64,000 bases of DNA, taken from the NCBI GenBank assembly GCA_022572355.1, contig JACZWC010000021.1:1-64000 (forward strand), read 5' to 3'. Below, piece after piece: positions 58,801 through 64,000 of this stretch. The stretch comes from Bacteroidota bacterium. Lineage in GTDB: Bacteria > Bacteroidota > Bacteroidia > NORP154. The notes under the pieces are model-generated. The model did no database searches. It was not told the origin of the DNA and was given only the letters and a program-made list of their open reading frames with translations. A program made the translations under genes and the position numbers. Position 1 is the stretch's first letter, and the number at the start of each line of letters is the position of its first letter.

Positions 58801-58893
58801 GAGATTGATCTCAAAGGGTATGCGCCAGGAGTTTATCAGTTGCAGTTAAAAAGCAATAATTGGGACTTACATAAGAGGATTGTTATTGAGTAA
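52819..58893 (+). CDS. Giant T9SS type A adhesin: propeller, nested ConA-like domains, Ig-like repeats
   Basis: A 2024-aa protein. After a signal peptide (cut near AYAQ), seven ~52-residue blades carry QTSDGGYIIAG and DVYLIKT motifs, predicting a seven-bladed propeller (about 30-395). Next come two SprB-type repeats, each interrupted by a ConA/LamG-like domain (ALSFDGVDDYV; NGTIDEV-IW). Then there is one diverged and six near-identical 72-residue Ig-like repeats (56155-57450), two tandem ~160-residue modules (PVIDS ... NIEWFSDAGLT), an Ig-like module and the sorting domain (VEIYPNPNSGVF ... LHKRIVIE). Exported by Sec and T9SS; a surface adhesin by architecture. The upstream region carries the predicted LytTR operator. 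Confidence 0.93.
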   Translation: MKKQLTTTLLLAFFGWSVYLPINTAYAQITFQKTFGGSGSEIGNSVVQTSDGGYIITGSTYSFGSGVDDLYLVKTNASGDTLWTKAYGGDSSDVGHSVRQTSDGGYIIAGTTYSFGAGGGDVYLLKTDSNGDTLWTKSFGGASREVGASVRQTSDGGYIIAGETFSYGQGLRDIYLIKTDSIGTVTWTKAYGGTGGDYGACVEQTTDGGYIIAGGLTVPGASHMCLIKTNTTGDTVWTKTYGGTFQASYGGSVKQTSNGGYILSGSTYTFGAGQYDVYLVRTDASGNIVWDKTFGSTASDGGPSVLQTPDGGYTIAGSVENLGSGGLDVYLIRTDSVGDTLWTKTFGGDSADFANWNCIQQTIDGGYVISGQTKSFGAGSNDVYLIKTDANGNAGGCYSGSATGTIVGNPASITTSGVSVSSGATVNATTTIISNTATVVGNLTPTTGNITGTSVTCNGGNDGAADLTPSGGSPNMALSFDGVDDYVAIPSHTNPTVAITVSCWAKSNTVTWNSQGVLVSKRDAYIMHPVSGGTTMIQFYIYNGTWTAATFTPTNDITQWHYYTGTYDGTTIRLYIDGVEVANNALTGLINADTGPLSIGRDDGSVNYFNGTIDEVLIWDTALSAATILSNYNSCGPISSPNIVGYWDLNEGIGTVANDGSGNGNNGILTNGPAWVTYIGCHNSGYTYLWSNSETTQDIDTLIAGTYTVTVTDLNGCAVTDSVAISEPTMVSSTITGTNVTCNGGNDGAADLTPSGGTTNKALSFDGVDDYVDCGTDASISFERTDSYSLEAWIKTTTTSNSGIIAKMDPSGSPIYQGFDMYFESSTSTIRTHLVNTWPTNAIAVDASTVINDGIWHHVVVTYDGSSLGSGLKVYIDGNIEASTIAVDNLSATTITPVELRIGSREGVNNFNGTIDEVRIWNSTLSAAEVLSNYNSCGPISSPNIVGYWNMNEGTGTTIADRSGNGNTGTLTNGPIWTGPAGVDYGCWSDGTGYTYLWSNAETTQDIDTLIANTYNVTVTDGNGCSGINATTITEPPLVPANAGTDVAICSGSSTSLSASGGVSYSWSPTTGLSNPAIPNPVASPTATTNYVVTVTDGSLCTNTDTVIVTVNALPTVTASGTASICTGASTTLTASGASTYSWDNGAGTGSSVTVSPTATTTYTVTGTDGNGCTNTDQVTVTVNALPTVTASGTATICSGATTILTATGASTYSWDNGGGTGASVNVSPTATTIYTVTGTDGNGCQNTDQVTITVNVLPTVTASGTATICSGASTTLTVTGASTYSWDNGAGTGSSVSVSPTTTTTYTVTGTDGNGCTNTDQVIVTVNALPTVVATGTATICSGASTTLTATGASTYNWDNGGGAGASVSVSPTTTTTYTVTGTDGNGCTNTDQVTVTVNALPSVVATGTATICSGASTTLTAAGASTYSWDNGGGAGASVSVSPTTTTTYTVTGTDGNGCTNTDQVTVTVNALPTVVATGTATICSGASTTLTATGASTYSWDNGGGAGASVSVSPTTTTTYTVTGTDGNGCTNTDQVTVTVNPTPVIDSAIAIDASSCVVNDGSIAIYASGGTPGIQYSINGGTNYFSNSSFGSLGVGSYPIAITDTNGCTVTGSTLTISAPGAPSAPTAGTDATYCDGDPVTDLTATGTNIEWFSDAGLTTSLGTGSPFTPTVTVGVTTFYVTQTVSGCQSPSSTVVITVNPLPVIDSVSSTDASACGVNDGTITINASGGTAPLKYSIDGGSNYSNNATFTGLAAGSYAVMVSDTNGCSVTGSTITISSPGAPAAPVAGTDATYCEGDAVADLTATGTNIEWFSDAGLTNSLGTGSPFTPTVAVGVNTFYVTQTVSGCQSSADSVVITVKANPAAPTVTPNGNVLSTGAASSYQWFKGGVLIPGATSQTYTATQTGTYSVTITDANGCSATSPSVDVTVIGINEVNVGISVEIYPNPNSGVFTLEIKVTEVQDMEVTITNVIGQEVLFEKLTQIKGTYQKEIDLKGYAPGVYQLQLKSNNWDLHKRIVIE
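56155..57450 (+). repeat. Six tandem 216-bp repeats within the adhesin gene
   Basis: Six consecutive units begin at about 56155 and recur every 216 bp, each encoding 72 residues that start (A/V)LPTV and contain TYSWDNG, TYTVTGTDGNGC and a closing VTVN. Units 4-6 (GTATICSGASTTLTA) are almost the same at the protein level while their codons still differ. A diverged unit precedes the array. Copy number may vary between strains. Confidence 0.9.
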
Positions 58894-58900
58894 ATCTTCA

Positions 58901-59042
58901 CTAGAGTTTCGTCAGCTTCAACACCGAGACACTCGTAATCTTTTCTTCACCTTCTGAATTCTTGTATTTCACAGAAGCCTTGTGACATTTCCCGTCTAAG
59001 GAAACCGCTACACCAGAGTATCCTTTCTCGCTTGCCCTTGTA
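58901..59042 (-). pseudogene. C-terminal fragment of an unidentified gene
   Basis: On the minus strand about 46 codons read ASEKGYSGVAVSLDGKCHKA, continue through lysine-rich codons and end LKLTKL plus TAG, with an in-frame TGA just upstream. Composition and pattern look like real coding sequence whose 5' part has been lost. I cannot identify the family. It occupies half of the 285-bp gap behind the adhesin gene; the other half has TGACATTGCACAC-type short direct repeats only. Confidence 0.35.
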
Positions 59043-59178
59043 ATTCATTTAGCATCGGATGCTTACACATATGACATTGCACACTTAAACATTGCACACT
59101 GATAATACGTATATTTATTATGGAGAGAACAAGTTGTTTGCAAGTACAAAGCATTTAATTAAATAATATTTAAGTCAG

Positions 59179-60736
59179 GTGAAATTTTTTCATTATCAAA
59201 GCATCGATAACTTAGACAGAGATTTGGAATTTATCAAAAATGGCAAAATATGGTTTTCAAATTTCAAAAACTTAAATGATCCATCTGAAGGGTTACTGAA
59301 AATAAAATTGAAAATTGACTTTCTGAAAAGATTTCATTTTTCAAACGCAGCGGGTATTGATTTTGACAAGCATATGTCTAGGATCTATTATGAAACTGAA
59401 ATCGAAATTGATGCGATGAAGAAAATTATCGGAATATACTGCTTGACTGAAAGTGTTGATAGTGAATTAATGTGGTCTTATTATAGTAGTGGTCATTCTG
59501 GATTATGTTTAGAATACGAGTTAAACAAAATTGAAGAATTTGGTATTAACCAAGTTGTCAGTTTCCCAGACTTTGAAATAAATGACATTGAACTTGTTAA
59601 AGTGCAAAAAGTCAAAACTAGTGTTGCAGGGAGCATGGAAACTAACTTGCGTCTCGAAAAGCTTGCGGACGATGTAAAGCGTATATACCGCGAAGCTCAT
59701 ATTCAGGGTATTGTACCAACTGTACAATTCATAAGAGAAAATTTGCCAGAGAATCAAAGGAGCGCAAGCGTGCAGTTTTTTGAGGTATTCGAGAAATTCA
59801 TTGAAATGAAACGGAGTATATCATCCAAGGGCACAATTACAAAATTTAAAGTAATCAAGAAACATCTCATGGAGTTTTCGAGCAAAAAGAGAATCAGAAT
59901 TGAATTTGATTCAATTGACAAGGCTCTGTTACAAAAGTTTGTAGACTACCAATTGCACGATTGTCAGCATACTAACAACACAGTTACCAAGAATGTAAAC
60001 ATTATCAAGTGGTTTTTAAATTGGGCAACTGATGAAGAATGCAATAGAAACTTGAAATACAAGGGATTTACATTGAAAGAGAAATTCGGTAAAATCATTG
60101 TTTTATCATGGGAGGAACTAATACATTTCTATCAGATGAAGTTGGCATCACATGCCATGAAACAGGTGCGTGATATATTTTGTTTCCAATGTTTCACGGG
60201 GTTACGGTATTCAGATGTGCGAATATTGAAGAAACACAATGTAAAAGATGGCTTCATCACTATTACAACTGTGAAAACAAAAGAAGAAATTAATATTCCA
60301 TTGAACGATTATTCCACCAGCATCATTGAGAAATATAAAGATTATCCTGGTAACTATCTCTTACCTGTCATCAGCAATCAAAATATGAATGAACATTTAA
60401 AGGAATTGGGTAAAATGGCAGGATTCAATGAGCAAATTGAAATCATTCGTTACAGGGGTGCAGAACGGCTTGTAAATACGGTTTACAAGTATGAAGTACT
60501 GACTACTCATATAGGACGCAAAACATTTACAACCAATAATGGAAGATTAGGGATACCCATTGAGCTTACGATGCAAATAGGGTGGGTGGAAACAATATAA
60601 GACCGTTAGACGCTACTATGACATTGGGCAAGAACAGCTAAAATCCGCAATGCTGAAAGCCTATTCTAAGGCGAATACAGAGATTTACGAAAATAAAAGG
60701 GGAAGTAACTCTAACGAAGAATTAAGAATAGCTTAA
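59179..60736 (+). pseudogene. DUF2971 / tyrosine-recombinase chimera, frameshifted
   Basis: One open frame (59179-60600, GTG start, 473 codons) joins two unrelated parts. Residues 1 to about 155 are the front of a DUF2971 protein (FHYQSIDNLDRDLEFI, IYCLTESVDSELMWSYY). From about 160 it is a Bacteroidota phage-integrase-like recombinase with an N-terminal SAM-like domain, the catalytic Arg in CFTGLRYSDV and HIGR. The frame stops early because GTGG is tandemly duplicated (60582-60585 and 60586-60589). Removing one copy restores IGWKQYKTVRRYYDIG, the expected nucleophile region, and an ending of 40 further codons to the TAA at 60734. Both parents are incomplete, so this is a relic of a mobile element. 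Confidence 0.8.
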
Positions 60737-60737
60737 C

Positions 60738-61067
60738 TCAACCATTTTTTCGTATAAAACTTATCATAACTAACCCTAATCCTAATAGAGAGATAATCAG
60801 GCCGACTAAGCCCCACCATAACTGTCTTGTAAGTTCAAAAACAATATGTTCAAGATTACCTGCTTCCGGATATGTACTCATGCAAAAAACCAGAGGTACC
60901 AAAACAAGAAGAACATTCGAAAAAGTCAGCCAAAAATTTGCTCTGTTATCAGTTCCGGTTAATTCCACTAGAATTTCATAATATTTTCCCTTGATAATCA
61001 TTATTACGATTAGACAAAAGACAAGCGTGATAATTATTCCCGCAAAATATAGATAGCTGTTTTCCAA
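60738..61067 (-). CDS. Small three-helix membrane protein of unknown function
   Basis: A 109-aa protein with three hydrophobic segments (about residues 7-26, 46-64 and 84-104) and a short polar loop (LTGTDNRANFW) between the first two. No family is recognised. It ends one base from the end of the recombinase relic, tail to tail. The composition is consistent with an inner-membrane protein. Confidence 0.65.
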   Translation of the reverse strand: MENSYLYFAGIIITLVFCLIVIMIIKGKYYEILVELTGTDNRANFWLTFSNVLLVLVPLVFCMSTYPEAGNLEHIVFELTRQLWWGLVGLIISLLGLGLVMISFIRKNG

Positions 61068-61142
61068 TTTCAGAAAGTTATTTTAAGAAACACCGTATGA
61101 ATAGAGAAAATATAAGTACCTATTTCACCTTAAACAAAAGAA

Positions 61143-61862
61143 CTAAAAACAACTAAAGTGGCAGTAGTTACCAAATTCAGGATCGCAATAAAAACAGCAG
61201 ATGCAATTCACGGCACTTAAACCTGCTTCTGCGTGTACGATCTCGCACGCTCTACAGCATGCCAATCTACACCATGCTCCCAATATATCTGTATCAATTG
61301 GTGGCTCGGGTCGTGGATTACCTTTAATTTCACCACGAGTAGGTGGAAGAACTCTGATTAGAATTTTAGCAGCGCTAAAAACTAGATCCTTTCTATCACC
61401 ATTCATCCTAAACTCTGGCATGCCCCTATCTTCTTCAATTAAAATGCTGTCAGGCTGGTTGTGATGTGCTATTTTATGTTCGTGTTTAAATTGGGATATT
61501 TGCCTACTAAAAATTGGAACATCAACTAGGCCTAATACCCCGCCCTTAACACTTATAAACTCTTGTAGTCTATCGTCATTACACGAGAGGTAAATGGTTA
61601 CCGTATCATCTAACCTATGGGTAAACGAAGCGGCATCCGTGCCCATTCGTGTAAGTAAACTGTCCTTGTGAATTTTCTTATACCAATAATTGGAAAGCTC
61701 GATAAGTGTTGATCCACTCTGATTACTCCCCATTGCATCTATGGATGCATTACTTTTATCACTACTATTGGCAAGGTCTGGCGCCTGTTTCTGACATGAT
61801 GAGATTCCCCCGATTAGTAAAACAATAAAACAAATCCTCATATGAAGAATGATAGTTTTCAT
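61143..61862 (-). CDS. Putative lipoprotein with a cysteine-rich C-terminal tail
   Basis: A 239-aa protein with a lipoprotein signal peptide (lipobox around ISSC, Cys23), a low-complexity Ser/Asn linker, and a middle part (about 50-190) containing TVTIYLSCNDDRL and a His-rich HEHKIAHHN. The final ~42 residues hold ten cysteines, including ACCRAC, CICC and a terminal CHFSCF. That density suggests metal binding or a disulfide knot. I recognise no family. It is transcribed alone; the gaps on both sides show no promoter I can name. Confidence 0.65.
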   Translation of the reverse strand: MKTIILHMRICFIVLLIGGISSCQKQAPDLANSSDKSNASIDAMGSNQSGSTLIELSNYWYKKIHKDSLLTRMGTDAASFTHRLDDTVTIYLSCNDDRLQEFISVKGGVLGLVDVPIFSRQISQFKHEHKIAHHNQPDSILIEEDRGMPEFRMNGDRKDLVFSAAKILIRVLPPTRGEIKGNPRPEPPIDTDILGAWCRLACCRACEIVHAEAGLSAVNCICCFYCDPEFGNYCHFSCF

Positions 61863-62112
61863 AGTTGAAAATTTAGATTAATTAGATAATTGAATTAAGT
61901 AACATTAGTCTATACTGACCTCAGAAAGTAATCTTACTTGCTAATATACAATAAAATGGTCAATATACTTCTAAAATTCACAGCTAACGAGGGAATGGAG
62001 GCCAATTGAGAAAATAGAGTATAATTACTGTCCAGGTAATCAGAGTAACTGGCCTTATAGGTTAGCATTAACTTGGATAAAAAGACAATGAATTACTCTA
62101 ATTTAGCACCCT
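61863..62112. other. Intergenic region, no gene seen
   Basis: An AT-rich 250-bp gap between divergent genes. TAATTTAG at about 62098-62105, seven bases before the ATG at 62113, resembles a weak -7 box. No hairpin or repeat stands out. Confidence 0.5.
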
Positions 62113-62643
62113 ATGGCTCAGTCTTTGTATCAAAGTATACTTCAGGATGATTTTTCAAAAATGAATCCGATTCTTCAACAAATATATGGGCCTGTTTCGA
62201 ATTTAGAAGCGCATGGAATTATGGATATAGAGTACGGTAAGGGGCTTTTAGTTAAACTAGCCAACAAGCTTTTGAGGATGCCCTCAGCAGGAAAAAGGGT
62301 CAAAGTAGAATTACGAATAAATCGTTCTTCAGACAGAGAGATTTGGGCGAGAAAGTTCAATCAGCATGTACTGAAAACGGAGCAATTCCATCGAAATGGC
62401 TATTTAATTGAAAAGGTCGGGAGTATAATGATTGGTTTCAAATTGTCAGTAAAAGATGGCGGTCTTGAGTTTAGGCAGGACTTTGCTTGTATTCACAATA
62501 TAAGATTACCCAAAGTAATGAGTATAAATACTACTGCATATTCGAAAGGAGAAGGAGATGGTTGGTATGTTAATGTCGAACTAACATCACCTGTATTGGG
62601 GTTGCTGTTGCGGTATTATGGATTAATTAAATTAGAAAAATGA
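62113..62643 (+). CDS. DUF4166 family protein
   Basis: A 176-aa protein with the DUF4166 pattern: LYQSILQDDFSKMNPILQQIY at the start, a middle segment with REIWARKFNQHVLKTEQF, and YGLIKLEK at the end. DUF4166 is often fused or adjacent to NAD(P)-binding SDR-type proteins, and here the TIGR01777 gene follows 34 bp later, so the two probably act together. The biochemical role is unknown. Confidence 0.85.
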   Translation: MAQSLYQSILQDDFSKMNPILQQIYGPVSNLEAHGIMDIEYGKGLLVKLANKLLRMPSAGKRVKVELRINRSSDREIWARKFNQHVLKTEQFHRNGYLIEKVGSIMIGFKLSVKDGGLEFRQDFACIHNIRLPKVMSINTTAYSKGEGDGWYVNVELTSPVLGLLLRYYGLIKLEK

Positions 62644-62677
62644 AAATTGTTGGCTGAAGAATGAATTATTCTACAAG

Positions 62678-63580
62678 ATGAGCAATGTTCTAATAACGGG
62701 TGGATCAGGGATGGTTGGGCAACATCTAAGCCGGAAATTGCAGGAGAAGGCTCACCAGGTCACTATACTAGGCAGGACTAAGGCAGATGATGAGAGTATA
62801 CAATCTTTCGAATGGGATGTATCAAATCTTAGAATTGACGAGGAAGCTATCGAAATGGCTGACTTTATTATTCATCTCGCGGGTGCTAATATTAGCGATC
62901 AAAAGTGGACTGCAAAACGTAAGGAGCTAATTCGAGATAGCCGAGTTAAATCAGGTCAGCTCATCTACGATGTAATTAAAAGCAAGAAAACGACTACTCA
63001 AGCCTTCATTTCAGCTTCCGCGATCGGATATTATGGCACCCAAACATCAGAAAAGATATATGTAGAATCTGATGAAGTTGCGTCTGACTTTTTAGGTGAG
63101 GTTTGTAGTAAATGGGAACAATCAGCGGATAGATTTAAGGAACTAGGAATACGGACTGTAAAAATTAGAACAGGCATTGTCCTGACTGAAAAAGGTGGAG
63201 CGTTGTCAAAAATGATTATTCCAATTAAATTAGGTTTTGGGGCTCCAATAGGTTCAGGACGTCAGTATTTGCCCTGGATTCATATCGATGATCTATGTGG
63301 AATATATATCAAAGCGATTGAGGATGTGCAAATGGAGGGAGCTTTCAATGCGGTTGCGCCAGATCATGAGACAAATGCTGAATTTACTACCATCTTAGCA
63401 AAGGTTCTACGTAAGAGGCTCTGGTCACCTAATGTTCCGAAGTTTGTCTTGAGATTGTTGTTTGGTGAAATGTCCGACATACTTCTGAAAGGAAGCAGAG
63501 TTTCAGCAGATAAGGTTCAGTCTGCTGGATACGAGTTCCTTTTCCCTAAGTTAGAAGCAGCTCTTATAGACCTAACATAG
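62678..63580 (+). CDS. TIGR01777-family (YfcH-like) SDR epimerase/oxidoreductase
   Basis: A 300-aa extended-type SDR. The Rossmann motif is GGSGMVGQHL near the N-terminus, followed by IIHLAGANISDQKW, the active-site region SASAIGYYG, the RTGIVL segment and YLPWIHIDD. The C-terminal ~50 residues (VPKFVLRLLFGEMSDILLKGSRV) match the DUF1731 extension typical of TIGR01777 proteins. The substrate is unknown. It forms a probable operon with the DUF4166 gene upstream. The next ~180 bp are non-coding before two terminator-like hairpins. Confidence 0.93.
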   Translation: MSNVLITGGSGMVGQHLSRKLQEKAHQVTILGRTKADDESIQSFEWDVSNLRIDEEAIEMADFIIHLAGANISDQKWTAKRKELIRDSRVKSGQLIYDVIKSKKTTTQAFISASAIGYYGTQTSEKIYVESDEVASDFLGEVCSKWEQSADRFKELGIRTVKIRTGIVLTEKGGALSKMIIPIKLGFGAPIGSGRQYLPWIHIDDLCGIYIKAIEDVQMEGAFNAVAPDHETNAEFTTILAKVLRKRLWSPNVPKFVLRLLFGEMSDILLKGSRVSADKVQSAGYEFLFPKLEAALIDLT

Positions 63581-63756
63581 GATCAACCAGCTTGGCTTAC
63601 TAGGCTCAAAAAACGCCGAATGTGGTCTTAAAAATTGTTTAGGATCAACAGTTTTGCCCAAAAACAGCCAATTTTCACCCCCTTTTTTACCGTTTTTGAA
63701 GTTTTTTTGATTTTTTCTCGAGGCCTCTAAATCCCGTTGAGGAGGCTTCAAAGAAA

Positions 63757-63780
63757 AATCCACTATCGTGGATTCTTTTT
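63757..63780 (+). terminator. Terminator-like hairpin downstream of the SDR gene
   Basis: AATCCAC-TATC-GTGGATT forms a perfect 7-bp stem with a 4-base loop followed by CTTTTT. It lies about 175 bp beyond the SDR stop. A second small hairpin, AAGCGC-CAT-GCGCTT, is at 63799-63813. Confidence 0.6.
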
Positions 63781-63837
63781 ATTTCACTTCTCCTTTATAA
63801 GCGCCATGCGCTTAACAGGCTCCATGAAATAAAAAAA

Positions 63838-63860
63838 TCCTTTCATGCGAAAGGATTTTT
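63838..63860 (-). terminator. Bidirectional terminator next to tRNA-Ser
   Basis: TCCTTTC-ATGC-GAAAGGA (63838-63855) has T5 on the right side and A7 on the left, so it terminates in both directions. On the minus strand it follows the tRNA by 8 bp and is its natural terminator. Confidence 0.85.
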
Positions 63861-63863
63861 CTT

Positions 63864-63953
63864 TGGCGGAGAGTGAGGGATTCGAACCCCCGGTGCCCGT
63901 GAAGGCACAACAGTTTTCAAGACTGTCGCAATCGACCACTCTGCCAACTCTCC
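63864..63953 (-). tRNA. tRNA-Ser(UGA)
   Basis: A complete 90-base tRNA with encoded CCA. The acceptor arms are GGAGAGT and ACTCTCC, then discriminator G and CCA. The anticodon stem-loop CAGT-CTTGAAA-ACTG has anticodon TGA (complement of 63917-63919). A long class II variable arm (GTGCC-TTCAC-GGGCAC) and the T-arm GGGGGTTCGAATCCC identify it as tRNA-Ser reading UCA-type codons. Confidence 0.97.
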
Positions 63954-64000
63954 GGCGCAAAACTATTACTTTTTGGAATTACCAGAAGGATAAAATGCAC

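Noticed and set aside
63572-63763. Minus-strand 63-codon ORF between the SDR gene and the tRNA
   Set aside because: No recognisable protein pattern; it overlaps the end of the SDR gene and a terminator-like hairpin.

Overview
The window comes from a Bacteroidota chromosome, most likely a Cytophagales-type member. The evidence is five predicted type IX secretion system (T9SS) cargo proteins with type A or type B C-terminal signals, a PorP/SprF protein, a bTHX ribosomal protein gene, bacillithiol-type BshC, a DUF6913 gene beside ligA/dapA, GWxTD and LytTR proteins, and TAnnTTTG-type promoter boxes. No prophage, CRISPR array or intact insertion sequence is visible. The only mobile-element trace is a broken tyrosine recombinase near 60 kb.

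Layout. (1) 1-5257: 3' part of a giant secreted ConA-like/Calx-beta protein with a type A T9SS tail, closed by a strong terminator. (2) 5.4-7.9 kb: a PAS histidine kinase and NarL-type response regulator pair. (3) 8.0-10.6 kb: small exported proteins, two clearly paralogous, plus a bTHX ribosomal protein with a histone-H1-like tail. (4) 10.6-20.7 kb: housekeeping genes: an arginase-family enzyme, fmt, prmC, ligA, a DUF6913 protein, dapA, an alpha-oxoamine synthase, bshC and a VOC protein. (5) 20.8-42.4 kb: a minus-strand surface-protein cluster. A 3145-aa adhesin is followed with no gap by PorP/SprF and then an OmpA/PD40 protein, and downstream lie a small exported protein and a 2760-aa SprB-repeat adhesin. 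Both giants end in the gliding-motility-associated (type B) C-terminal domain. (6) 42.5-48.6 kb: guaA, a LysM/periplasmic-binding-like protein, a lipid A-type acyltransferase and a GWxTD protein. (7) 48.7-58.9 kb: a truncated propeller-sensor relic, a TPR/LytS-type kinase, a LytTR response regulator, an orphan LytTR protein that has lost most of its receiver, and a 2024-aa type A T9SS adhesin. (8) 58.9-64 kb: a gene-fragment area with a DUF2971/integrase chimera broken by a 4-bp duplication, small membrane and Cys-rich lipoproteins, a DUF4166 + TIGR01777 pair, and tRNA-Ser(UGA).

The strongest candidate for an undescribed system is region 7. Three consecutive upstream regions (of the LytTR regulator, the orphan LytTR protein and the giant adhesin) share the motif AACGAWT-N20-TGATAA at identical spacing. 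Two of the three also carry a second AACGAAT exactly 21 bp upstream. That is the geometry expected of LytTR-type operators, so the kinase, regulator, orphan DNA-binding domain and surface adhesin probably form one regulatory circuit. A second theme is nested architecture: in two different adhesins a whole beta-sandwich domain sits inside a repeat unit, twice in each protein. All functional statements are inferred from reading the sequence; no database search was run.
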